A DNA stretch of 64,000 nucleotides from positions 1 through 64,000 of the forward strand of contig JBDHJR010000015.1 of the NCBI GenBank assembly GCA_039586815.1, written 5' to 3'. Source of the DNA: WVYX01 sp039586815. Its GTDB lineage: Bacteria > Gemmatimonadota > Gemmatimonadetes > Gemmatimonadales > GWC2-71-9. Of the stretch, positions 44,604 through 52,482 are shown piece after piece (position 1 is the stretch's first letter; each line of letters begins with the position of its first letter). A model generated the notes under the pieces. That model was not told the DNA's origin and searched no databases. It saw only the letters and a program-made list of their open reading frames with translations. A program made the position numbers and the translations under genes.

Positions 44604-44843
44604 TCAGTCCCCCGGCTTGAGGCGTGCCGCCTCCCGCACTTGCTCCAGCAATCGCTCGTGGAAGTCCACCCGCTCGTGCAGCTCTGCAACCTCGTCTGCC
44701 AGCCGCTCGAGCGCTTCGCGCGTCTCTTCATTCGAGTGCTTGCGGGAGTCCACCCACCTCGCTGCCACCCAGACACTGCCCCCGGCCACAGTGAGCGCCG
44801 CTACTCCGAAGAGCGCCGGTGCTGCAAAAACGAAGAATTCCAT
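44604..44843 (-). CDS. Small single-pass membrane protein, PspB-like
   Basis: 79 residues from ATG 44843: membrane helix at 4-28, then a coiled coil with ADEVAELHERVDFHERLLEQ, which is PspB-like. It follows the alpha/beta hydrolase gene by 5 bases. A 126-base gap separates it from the next small gene; no feature I can support lies there. Its paralogous look to the 44196 protein suggests they act as a pair. Confidence 0.55.
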   Translation of the reverse strand: MEFFVFAAPALFGVAALTVAGGSVWVAARWVDSRKHSNEETREALERLADEVAELHERVDFHERLLEQVREAARLKPGD

Positions 44844-44848
44844 ATCGC

Positions 44849-45721
44849 CTAGTCCGTCCCCTGCTCGCGCAGTTGGCTCAGCAGCTCGTCCATCGACTGG
44901 TTGAAGGTCTCGGGGTCGTCCATCATCAGGAAGTGGCCCACCCCCTCCATCGTTCGCACCTCGATGGAGGGCGCGTAGCGCCGCAGCGCCTCGAGGTTGG
45001 TCGGGCTGCGTTCGGCATTGATGGCCGCCAGTGGAGCCTCCACACCGCGCAGCGCCGCCCCTCCCTGCTCGTTCCACCAGAGGTAGGCGTTCTCGGATAC
45101 GGCGAGCGCGATCTCGGGTGGCGCCGCGCTCATGTCCCCCGCCACGCGGTCCACCAGAGCGGAATCCGCGCCCGGCGCGAACATCATCGTGCGCACGATG
45201 GTCTCCGTCATCTCCGCGAAGTTGGCGCGCATCGGCTCCAGGATCATCTGCACCTGCTCGGCGGAGACCCTCTGATCGGGGTCGAACCACGACTCGACCC
45301 CCACAACGCCGACAAGCCTGTCGGGAATGCGCCGGGCTGCCTCGAGCACGACGAACCCTCCCACCGAGTGGCCGATCAGCACCACTTCCTCGAGCCCCAG
45401 CTGACCCACCACGGTGGCCACGTCCTCCCCGAACGCCTCGATCGTCCACTCCTCGCGACCCGCTCCCGACTGGCCATGGCCGGGCAGGTCGATGGCCACC
45501 ACCCGATGGCGCGGCGCGAAGTGCCGCATCTGGGCGTCCCAGTACGTACGGTCACACGACCAACCATGCACGAACACCAGCGCCGGCCCGCCCGCACCGC
45601 GCACCGCATAGCGGATCGGCACTCCGTCGCCGGAGAGGGCCTCACCGGTGGTGACCTCTCCGATGCACGAGGCGGTCAGCAGCGCGAGCAACAGCGTGGC
45701 GGACAATCGAACGCCGGTCAT
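44849..45721 (-). CDS. Alpha/beta hydrolase, exported
   Basis: 290 residues from ATG 45721. A hydrophobic signal segment (LSATLLLALLTASC) ends with a cysteine that could be a lipidated residue, although the lipobox is not ideal. The fold motifs are VFVHGWSCD (oxyanion), the nucleophile elbow GHSVGG, DLPGHGQSG, and a late histidine in EGVGHFLMMDD. Substrate unknown. Divergent from the plus-strand gene at 45812. Confidence 0.82.
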   Translation of the reverse strand: MTGVRLSATLLLALLTASCIGEVTTGEALSGDGVPIRYAVRGAGGPALVFVHGWSCDRTYWDAQMRHFAPRHRVVAIDLPGHGQSGAGREEWTIEAFGEDVATVVGQLGLEEVVLIGHSVGGFVVLEAARRIPDRLVGVVGVESWFDPDQRVSAEQVQMILEPMRANFAEMTETIVRTMMFAPGADSALVDRVAGDMSAAPPEIALAVSENAYLWWNEQGGAALRGVEAPLAAINAERSPTNLEALRRYAPSIEVRTMEGVGHFLMMDDPETFNQSMDELLSQLREQGTD

Positions 45722-45811
45722 GGCACAGCTCCGTGAGAGGGTGCCGGGGAAGATGCCCAGGGGCCGGGCGTTTCGACAAGCGTGATCCACGGCGCATCGC
45801 AGGAACGTACA

Positions 45812-46231
45812 ATGCGACACGTTGCGGCCATGCGAGCCAAACCCATGGTCGTCGTATTCCTCCTCGGGATCGCGGTGGGAATCGCCCTGACCGCCACCAT
45901 CTGGCGGCGCGCCGCTCCCGGCGCCGACCTACCAGGCACCGAACGAGCCCTGACCGCCGCGGAACTGGAGAAGGTGACTGGGCTAGTCGGGATCCGCAAC
46001 GACGGAGCCCTTTGCGGGGACCTCTACAACGGAAACCGCGAGGTCAGCGTGACCGAAGTGGAGCTGCGCGTCGTGTCGTTTGCCGGCGCGGACTCCACGG
46101 CACGCAGCTACCTGTACGGCCCGGCCGATTGGGCCATCGCGCCGCTCGGCACACGGAAGTTCTGCATCGGGTTCCTGCTCGAGGACGACGAGAACTTCAC
46201 CTGGGGCATCGTCGCCGCGCGCGGCAGCTAG
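45812..46231 (+). CDS. Membrane-anchored protein of unknown function
   Basis: 139 residues from the ATG at 45812, chosen because AGGAA lies about 7 bases upstream; upstream and internal ATGs exist. An N-terminal membrane helix (MVVVFLLGIAVGIALTATIW) is followed by a short beta-rich domain with two cysteines, ending ENFTWGIVAARGS. I do not recognise it. Two short inverted repeats follow but no convincing terminator. Confidence 0.6.
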   Translation: MRHVAAMRAKPMVVVFLLGIAVGIALTATIWRRAAPGADLPGTERALTAAELEKVTGLVGIRNDGALCGDLYNGNREVSVTEVELRVVSFAGADSTARSYLYGPADWAIAPLGTRKFCIGFLLEDDENFTWGIVAARGS

Positions 46232-46363
46232 AGCCTCCGGGTGGAGACAGTGTCGCCGACACTCCGCACCGGTGATACGGGTCACGACGCCCGCTTCAGG
46301 GGACCGTTAGCTTCGCGTCAGTCGCGCAGGCTGGTCGCACCACGAACACCGGGGAGGGCTTCG

Positions 46364-46831
46364 ATGGGTAAGCCTCGTCTGGCGATCTCGCACGAACCTG
46401 AGGTCCAGCAGTCGGTGCTGGCTCGCGGTGTGCGGATCCATGGTACCGTACATACGGAAGGCGTTGTGCGCATCGAGGGAACGGTGGACGGTGACGTGAG
46501 AGCTGGGGGACAGGTGCTGGTGGCTCCGGGAGGCTTCATCGAGGGAGATGTGGTGACACGCCATGCGGTCGTCGGGGGCGAGGTACGGGGACAGATCCTG
46601 GCCGAGACCCTGGTGGAGATCCGCAGCGGCGGAGAGATCCGGGGCAATGTCGTGACCCCGCGCATCGCCGTCGAGGAGGGTGGGACCGTGAACGGCATGC
46701 TGCGCACGGCTCAGCCGCCGGACCTCGCATCACTGCTCCGGCCGCCGGAGTCCGAAGGTGCCGAGGGCGAGCCGGAAACACAGGCGGCGCCGGCCGACCC
46801 CGACATCAGGGTGCTGCGCTCGGCCAGCTGA
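46364..46831 (+). CDS. Bactofilin (DUF583) family protein
   Basis: 155 residues from ATG 46364, with GGGGAGGG upstream. The middle is a right-handed beta-helix of repeated short strands (GTVHTEGVVRIEGTVDGDVRAGG and onward; GGEIRGNV), typical of bactofilins, which polymerise into cytoskeletal filaments; the tail from about 125 is Pro/Glu/Ala-rich and unstructured. A strong terminator follows. Confidence 0.9.
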   Translation: MGKPRLAISHEPEVQQSVLARGVRIHGTVHTEGVVRIEGTVDGDVRAGGQVLVAPGGFIEGDVVTRHAVVGGEVRGQILAETLVEIRSGGEIRGNVVTPRIAVEEGGTVNGMLRTAQPPDLASLLRPPESEGAEGEPETQAAPADPDIRVLRSAS

Positions 46832-46853
46832 CCGATGCGGTCCAGAGCAAGCA

Positions 46854-46886
46854 AAGAGCCCCCGCCTGCCAAAGGCGGGGGCTCTT
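46854..46886 (+). terminator. Intrinsic terminator after the bactofilin gene
   Basis: AAGAGCCCCCGCC (46854-46866) and GGCGGGGGCTCTT (46874-46886) form a 13-bp perfect stem with a seven-base TGCCAAA loop, ending in TTCGTT. It separates bactofilin from the tRNA genes on the other strand. Confidence 0.85.
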
Positions 46887-46893
46887 CGTTCAG

Positions 46894-46967
46894 TGGGCGG
46901 TGGCGGATTCGAACCGCCGACCTCCGGTATGTGAGACCGGCGCTCTAACCAACTGAGCTAACCACCC
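46894..46967 (-). tRNA. tRNA-Val (anticodon CAC)
   Basis: 74 bases. Acceptor stem GGGTGGT/ACCGCCC (one G-T pair) with discriminator A; D arm GCTC/GAGC; anticodon arm CCGGT-CTCACAT-ACCGG, anticodon CAC; T arm contains GGTTCGAATCC. The 3' CCA is not encoded. Confidence 0.95.
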
Positions 46968-47017
46968 AGGACTCCAAACCTAACGGGGCACGGGCCGCCT
47001 CGAAAGCCGGGAACCAA

Positions 47018-47090
47018 TGGGCCCTGTAGGATTTGAACCTACGACCGACGGATTATGAGTCCGCTGCTCTAACCACTGAGCTAAGGGCCC
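47018..47090 (-). tRNA. tRNA-Ile2 (anticodon CAT, lysidine-type)
   Basis: 73 bases with anticodon loop CTCATAA and CAT anticodon. The 5' half, GGGCCCTTAGCTCAGTGG, with the D arm and the GCAG ahead of the anticodon, resembles E. coli ileX rather than initiator or elongator Met tRNA; TilS would convert C34 to lysidine to read AUA. The 3' CCA is not encoded. Transcribed ahead of tRNA-Val on the same strand. Confidence 0.85.
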
Positions 47091-47101
47091 GACAACTCAT
47101 T

Positions 47102-47130
47102 AATTTCGGGGCTGCAGGCAGCCTTTTCAA
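47102..47130 (-). promoter_or_regulatory. Promoter for the tRNA pair
   Basis: Minus-strand TTGAAA (47125-47130) and GAAATT (47102-47107) with a 17-base spacer, ending 11 bases upstream of the tRNA-Ile 5' end. It overlaps, on the other strand, the Shine-Dalgarno of the FkbM gene. Confidence 0.45.
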
Positions 47131-47144
47131 GGAGCGGACCTCAC

Positions 47145-47945
47145 GTGCTGGTAGATGCGCTCGTCTCCGCCCTGCGACCAGTCCGGTTTCGCGGCAAGGG
47201 CAGGCTCCTCAGCCCGCTCGTACCGCATGCGGGCGAGCGCACCGCAGCGGTGTTCGGCGCACGCATCGACCTCGACCTGCGCGACCTGGTGCAGCGCGAG
47301 ATCTACCTCGGCGTGTTCGAGCCGAAGGAGACGCGCTGGGCGCTGGACTGGCTGCGGCCGGGCATGACGTTCGTGGACGTGGGCGCCAACGTCGGCTACT
47401 TCACGCTGCTGGCGGCACAGCGCGTTGGAGCCGAAGGCCACGTCCTGGCAGTCGAGCCGGGACCGTACGCGTACCAGCGGCTGTGCGACACGGTGAGCCG
47501 CAATCGCCTCGACCAGGTCCGCACCCTCAAGGTGGCGCTGGGCGAGCAGCCCGGCACGCTGCCGCTGTACGTCCCGCCCGAGGCCTCGCGCAACTACTCA
47601 CCCACCATGGTGCCTCACGCGTCCGGAACGGCCGTGGATACCGTCGTGCGCACGCTGGACGATTGCATGGAGGAGTGGGGCGTGGAGCGGGTCGATCTGC
47701 TCAAGCTCGACGTGGAGGGATTCGAGCCCGCCGTGCTGCGGGGCGCGCGGCGCGCCCTGGCCGGGGGCCGCATCGGGGCGGTGTTGTGCGAGTTCAACGA
47801 CTATTGGCTGCGCGAGGCAGGAACCAGCCCCACGGCACTGTACAAGACGTTGACGACCACGGGTCTCATGGACCGGGAGCCGTTCGAACCCTTCGCGCCC
47901 GGCCGCGTGGAGACACGGTTCTTCGTGCGGCGAGCCGATGCCTGA
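47145..47945 (+). CDS. FkbM family methyltransferase
   Basis: 266 residues from GTG 47145, preceded by AAGGAG. SAM-binding motif FVDVGANVGYFTLLAA, the acidic VEPGPYAYQRL loop, and the FkbM hallmark LLKLDVEGFEPAVLRGAR are present. Such enzymes O-methylate sugars or other hydroxyl groups; the sugar gene cluster downstream suggests a polysaccharide target. First gene of the cluster. Confidence 0.88.
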   Translation: MLVDALVSALRPVRFRGKGRLLSPLVPHAGERTAAVFGARIDLDLRDLVQREIYLGVFEPKETRWALDWLRPGMTFVDVGANVGYFTLLAAQRVGAEGHVLAVEPGPYAYQRLCDTVSRNRLDQVRTLKVALGEQPGTLPLYVPPEASRNYSPTMVPHASGTAVDTVVRTLDDCMEEWGVERVDLLKLDVEGFEPAVLRGARRALAGGRIGAVLCEFNDYWLREAGTSPTALYKTLTTTGLMDREPFEPFAPGRVETRFFVRRADA

Positions 47946-48780
47946 GCCGCGCGCCTGGCTGCTGGCAACCGTCTGTGCCGCGGCGCTGACGGCGAGCACG
48001 GTACCTGCCCATGCCCAGGCCTGCCCGCAGGCCAAACTGAAGCGCTCCCTCACCATCGCGGGCGGCTACGTGGTGCTCCAGACCACCGTCATCGCGCTCC
48101 GCAGAGACGACTGGTGGTCGGACTCCACCCAGAGCTTCCACTTCACCTGGCAGGGGAGCCCTTCTCTGGGTCAGGACCGCTGGCTGCACGCGTACCTGTC
48201 GTACCAGACGTCGCAGCTCGCCGCACTCGCCTGGGACTGGGCCTGCTTCGACTACGTCGCAGCCGGGTGGCTCGGCGCGGCGGTGGGTGTGGCAATCTCC
48301 CTACCCAAGGAGATCGGGGACGGCTTCCACAGTGACGGCTTCGACGTGCCTGACTTCGTGGTGGGTGTGGCCGGCGCCGTGATGCCCGCCATGCACCGCA
48401 CCTATCCACCGAGCCGCGCGCTGCTGCTCAAGTTCAACTACTGGCCCTCCGAGGAGTTCAAGAACCGCAGCGATACCCAGCCTCAGTTGGAGAGTGACTA
48501 CGCGGGCATGCGCTTCTTCCTGGCACTCAACCCGGGGCGCGTACCGGGAGGAGCGGGATGGTGGCCCGATTGGCTGGGCGTGGCTTGGGGGCACAGCGTG
48601 GACCACTGGATCTCGGCGCCGCCCAATCACCAGTGGTACTTCACGACCGACCTGAACTTCCGGGGCATCCCCATCAGGGCGAAGTGGTGGCACACGGTGG
48701 CCACGGTGCTGGACCAGTTCCACGTGCCGCTTCCGGGGATCAAAGTCCAACAGGGCGAGGTCAGCTTCGGGCTGTTCTGA
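47938..48780 (+). CDS. DUF2279-like exported protein
   Basis: 280 residues with a signal peptide (WLLATVCAAALTASTVPAHAQA). Membrane-associated central segments QDRWLHAYLSYQTSQLAALAWDW and GVAGAVMPAMHRTYPPSRALL resemble DUF2279 (predicted periplasmic lipoprotein-like) proteins often beside surface-polysaccharide genes, but I am not certain. It overlaps the FkbM gene by 8 bases and the convergent glycosyltransferase by 20. Confidence 0.55.
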   Translation: MPEPRAWLLATVCAAALTASTVPAHAQACPQAKLKRSLTIAGGYVVLQTTVIALRRDDWWSDSTQSFHFTWQGSPSLGQDRWLHAYLSYQTSQLAALAWDWACFDYVAAGWLGAAVGVAISLPKEIGDGFHSDGFDVPDFVVGVAGAVMPAMHRTYPPSRALLLKFNYWPSEEFKNRSDTQPQLESDYAGMRFFLALNPGRVPGGAGWWPDWLGVAWGHSVDHWISAPPNHQWYFTTDLNFRGIPIRAKWWHTVATVLDQFHVPLPGIKVQQGEVSFGLF

Positions 48781-49897
48781 CGACCTCCTCGCACAGCTCC
48801 AGATGCGCATCCACCATTCCGTCGATGGTGAAACGCTGCTCTACCCTGCTTCGTGCGGCCGCGCCCATGCGCGCCCGCAGGTCGGCGTCAGCGTGCAGCC
48901 GCTGCATGGCGGCGCGCAGTGCCTCGGCGTCGCCCGGCGGCACCATCAGACCGGTGACCTCCGGCTCGCTCACCTCGCGCACCCCGGTGGTGAGCGACGT
49001 CGTGATCACGGGCAGGGCACACGCCATGGCCTCCACGGTGGATATGCCGAACATCTCTGCGGGGCTGGTACTCGGCAGCACGAAGTAGTCGGCCGACTGG
49101 AAGTACCCTGGCAGCTCCTTGTCGCTCACACCCCCGGCCCAGACCACCTGGCCACCCAGCTGAAGCCGCACGATCTCCTGGGCCAGCCAATCCCTCAGCG
49201 GGCCGTTACCCACCAGCACCGCGTTGAGATCGGTGCCCCTAATGGCACGCAGCAGCACGTCGAGCCCCTTGTAGGAGACCAGGCGCCCCACGAACAGCGC
49301 CACCGCTCCCTTCGCAGGCGGCGGGAAGCTCTCCGGCCGCGGCGGATGGGCACGCGGGGCGAAGCGCTTCTCGTCTACCCCGAACGGGATCACGTGCGCC
49401 TTGGCGCGGCCCGTCTTACCCACGTCCCTGGCGTGATCCAGGTTCGACCTCGCCGCCACCACGACGGCCTCGGCCCGGCGGGCCACGCTGCGCGCCAGTG
49501 GCCGGTAGGCCATGGCCGCCGCACGCTGCCGCTGCACGTCGGAGTGGTGCAGCACGATGGTGGGACGCCTGGGCCCAATAAGCGCAGACAGGTCGGCCAG
49601 GGGGTGAGGCCGGTGCACGTACACCACGTCGGCGGGCCAGCGCGACGCGGCGAGGTAGCCGGGGGCGACGGGCTGGGACCAATAGACTCCATACGTGGGA
49701 AGCCGGATGACCGTCACGCCGAAGCGTGGCGGCTCGGAGACCCGTTTTCCGGGATCCCGCATCCAGCTCGAGCCGGTGGCGGCCACCACGCGCACATCGT
49801 GCCCCCGTGCCGCGGCACCGCGCGCCAGCTGCGCCACCACGTGCTCCAGCCCTCCGGGATCGGGGGGATAGAACTTGCTGAGGTGCAGGATCTTCAC
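48761..49897 (-). CDS. Glycosyltransferase family 4
   Basis: 378 residues from GTG 49897 (MKILHLSKFYPPDPGGLEHV), overlapping the wecA-type stop by GTGA. GT-B fold: N-terminal acceptor domain, then a donor domain with LFVGRLVSYKGLDVLL and the EX7E pair in AEMFGISTVEAMA. Donor sugar unknown. Transcribed with the WecA-type gene, opposite to the rest of the cluster. Confidence 0.9.
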   Translation of the reverse strand: MKILHLSKFYPPDPGGLEHVVAQLARGAAARGHDVRVVAATGSSWMRDPGKRVSEPPRFGVTVIRLPTYGVYWSQPVAPGYLAASRWPADVVYVHRPHPLADLSALIGPRRPTIVLHHSDVQRQRAAAMAYRPLARSVARRAEAVVVAARSNLDHARDVGKTGRAKAHVIPFGVDEKRFAPRAHPPRPESFPPPAKGAVALFVGRLVSYKGLDVLLRAIRGTDLNAVLVGNGPLRDWLAQEIVRLQLGGQVVWAGGVSDKELPGYFQSADYFVLPSTSPAEMFGISTVEAMACALPVITTSLTTGVREVSEPEVTGLMVPPGDAEALRAAMQRLHADADLRARMGAAARSRVEQRFTIDGMVDAHLELCEEVVRTARS

Positions 49898-51435
49898 GGC
49901 GTCGGCGTGACGGGAGGCTCGATCCGCTTGGCGGCTTGCGAGAGGGTTGGCTGCACCAGCTCGAGCAGCAGGTTGAGGTCGAGCAGCAGCGAGCGGCGAC
50001 CGAGGCGGCGCCTGAGATGCACCTCGCCGATCCACCCCTTTCCCTCGAACGGGCAGACCACTTCCCACTCGTCGGGGCTCCGCTCGGGCCAGTGCTCCAC
50101 GAACTCGCCTTCCTGCAGGTGCCACACCTTCGCCTTGCCGCGACGCTCACCCGCCGGCGCGACCAGCAGCAGCACCTCGTCGAATTCCGTGGCCCGCGGC
50201 AACAGCGCGATGCCGCGCTTGATGTCGTCCAGGGTTTCGGCGTGCTGCAGCCGCTCGGCCGCGCGGCGCAACTCCACGTTGGCGGCGATCGCCCTAGGCT
50301 GCAGCGCTCCGCGGCGCGCCAGCCGCGCAAGTTCGTTAAGCTCGTGCAAGTGGAGGTAGCGGGCTGTGATCCACACGCCGGCCCCGATGATCAGCAGCGC
50401 CACCGCGAACGACCGCTCACCGGGATTGATGAAGATCATCGCCACCAGCGCGAACAGCGCGCTCGCCGCGTAGATCACACCGGCCACCTGGCGCGGGGAG
50501 AGCCCGGCCCGAGCCAGACGGTGATGTACGTGCTCCTGGTCGGGCTCGAACAGCGGCCGACCTCGCACCGAACGCCGGATGAGTGTTATCGTCGTATCGA
50601 ACACCGGCACCCCAAAGGCAACCAGGGGGACGGCGATGGCGACGAGAGTGGGGCCTTTGGTAGAACCCTCCACGGCGAGGCCGGCGAGCAGAAAGCCCGT
50701 GGCCATGCTCCCGGAGTCGCCGAGAAAGGCCTTGGCCGGCGGGAAGTTGAACGGCAGAAACCCGAGCAGCGCCCCCGCCAGCGCGGCGGCCACGAGCCCG
50801 ATCGCCGGGTGCCCCAGCGCTACCGACATGAGGAAGACCGCGGTGGCAGCGAAGAACGCGGAGCCGGTGGCCACCCCGTCCGCGCCGTCCAGCAGGTTGA
50901 AGGCGTTGGTGATGCCGACCAGCCACAGCACGGTGACCGCGAAGCCGAGCACCGGCCCCAGGTCGACCGGCCCGAACGGCAAGGAGAGCAACCCTACGCG
51001 TAGACCCATCGCGTACATCACAGCCGCTACGGCGACTTGCACGGCGAACTTCGCCCATGCCGGGACGGGCCGCATGTCGTCCACGACGCCCAGCACGAGA
51101 ATGGCCAGCGTGCCGGCGAGGACGAGGCCCAGTGAGCGGCTGCTGGCGAGCAGCGTGAGCCCGGTGGGCACGAACACCACACCCACCAGAACCAGGGCCG
51201 TGAATGCTCCCAACGCGATGGCCACGCCGCCGATGCGCGGCACGGGAGGTTTGCGCGTGTCGTCCATCGCGCCCAGCCGCTGCGCCACCGCACCGGTCAG
51301 AGGCATGAACAGCGCGCAACCCACCGCAGCCACCACGAACACCAGGAGGTACGAGCCCAAGCCGCCCACCACTCCTTCGAGGGATTCGAACGAAACACTG
51401 CCCGCGAGGGATGGGATGTCAACGGCCCAATTCAT
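49894..51435 (-). CDS. WecA/TagO-type phosphosugar transferase with GAF-like C-terminus
   Basis: 513 residues: the first 11 membrane helices (to about 360) carry DDTRKPPVPRIGG, GVVDDMRPVPA, NAFNLLDGADGVATG and HVHHRLARAG, the UDP-HexNAc:polyprenol-phosphate transferase motifs, so it transfers a sugar-1-phosphate to undecaprenyl phosphate. The C-terminal 150 residues (362-513) form an extra soluble domain with a GAF-like pattern ending NLLLELVQPTLSQAAKR; typical WecA proteins of about 350 residues lack it. Confidence 0.88.
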   Translation of the reverse strand: MNWAVDIPSLAGSVSFESLEGVVGGLGSYLLVFVVAAVGCALFMPLTGAVAQRLGAMDDTRKPPVPRIGGVAIALGAFTALVLVGVVFVPTGLTLLASSRSLGLVLAGTLAILVLGVVDDMRPVPAWAKFAVQVAVAAVMYAMGLRVGLLSLPFGPVDLGPVLGFAVTVLWLVGITNAFNLLDGADGVATGSAFFAATAVFLMSVALGHPAIGLVAAALAGALLGFLPFNFPPAKAFLGDSGSMATGFLLAGLAVEGSTKGPTLVAIAVPLVAFGVPVFDTTITLIRRSVRGRPLFEPDQEHVHHRLARAGLSPRQVAGVIYAASALFALVAMIFINPGERSFAVALLIIGAGVWITARYLHLHELNELARLARRGALQPRAIAANVELRRAAERLQHAETLDDIKRGIALLPRATEFDEVLLLVAPAGERRGKAKVWHLQEGEFVEHWPERSPDEWEVVCPFEGKGWIGEVHLRRRLGRRSLLLDLNLLLELVQPTLSQAAKRIEPPVTPTP

Positions 51436-51468
51436 GGGGCCGATGTACCATGGGTCCGTGAGCAGCCC

Positions 51469-52482
51469 GTGACGACAATCCGCATCGTCTCACCCGGCTT
51501 CCCCGAGAGCCCCGGCGGGGTGACGGATCACACGGCGCGGCTGCGCCGCCACTGGAAGGATGCCGGGCATGAGGTGGAGGTCCTGGGCACGCGTGACGAG
51601 GCCCCGGCGGCGGTGGCCGCGCGGTGGCGCGACGAGCAGGTTGAGGCGGTGCTGATCCAGTACGTGCCGTTCCTTTATGGCCGACGAGGCGTGTCGCGCC
51701 TCCCCGAGCGCATGGCGCGCGCGGCGCGGGAGAGCGGCATCCGCACCACCCTGTTCGTGCACGAGACGTGGGTGCCCCCCACGCGGCTCCCCTGGCTGGT
51801 GCTGGGCCCGATCCAGCGGCGCCAGTTGCTGCGGCTGCTCGATGCGGTCGACTCCGTGGTCACCGCCGTGCCCGCCTGGGCCACATCCCTGGGGCACGGC
51901 GCGCAGGTGGTGCGAGTGGGGAGCAACCTGGGGGAGCCGCTCTCGCACCTGCCCACCCAACCACCGCATGCGGCGCCAGTCGTGTTCTCCCCGTTCGCCG
52001 CGGGGCTCGAGTGGCGCTGGATCGTGGCCGCGACCGAGGCAATCGCCGCCACCCCGTCTCTCATCGTGATCGGGGCGGACGAGGAGGAGGTCCGGGCACA
52101 CCACGTCGTCGGGAAGTGGTGGCGCAAGGAGTGGGACTGTCGCGGTCACCTGCCCGCCGAGGACGTGCTGCCGCTGCTGAGCCGCGCCCCGCTGGTGCTG
52201 GCCCCGTTCGGGGACGGACTCACGGGCCGCCGAACCTCGGCCATGGCGGCAATGAGCGCGGGCGCCCAGGTCCTGTCGTCGGTGGGGCCGCTCCTCGATC
52301 CGCTGTTCGAGGACAGCCCGATTGCTCTGGCGCGCGACGAGCGCGGGTTCGTCGAGCTCGCCGGGCGGCTGTGGGCCGATCCGGAGAGCCACAGTCACCG
52401 CGACCAGCGCGTCGAGTGGCACCGCGCGCATCTCGAGCCAAGAATGCTGGACGCCCGCCTCGTGGACATCGTCGCGTCGTGA
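51469..52482 (+). CDS. Glycosyltransferase (GT4-like)
   Basis: 337 residues from GTG 51469. The start RIVSPGFPESPGGVTDHTARL has the Gly-rich GT-B entry loop, and the C-terminal part has a donor domain (PLVLAPFGDGLTGRRTSAMAAMSAG), with a Gly-containing loop instead of a clear EX7E. GT4-like but divergent. Coupled by GTGA to the next gene. Confidence 0.72.
   Translation: MTTIRIVSPGFPESPGGVTDHTARLRRHWKDAGHEVEVLGTRDEAPAAVAARWRDEQVEAVLIQYVPFLYGRRGVSRLPERMARAARESGIRTTLFVHETWVPPTRLPWLVLGPIQRRQLLRLLDAVDSVVTAVPAWATSLGHGAQVVRVGSNLGEPLSHLPTQPPHAAPVVFSPFAAGLEWRWIVAATEAIAATPSLIVIGADEEEVRAHHVVGKWWRKEWDCRGHLPAEDVLPLLSRAPLVLAPFGDGLTGRRTSAMAAMSAGAQVLSSVGPLLDPLFEDSPIALARDERGFVELAGRLWADPESHSHRDQRVEWHRAHLEPRMLDARLVDIVAS

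Noticed and set aside
46249..46263. AGTGTC-GCC-GACACT hairpin after the 45812 gene
   Set aside because: The stem is only 6 bp with a three-base loop and no U-run, so it is not called as a terminator.
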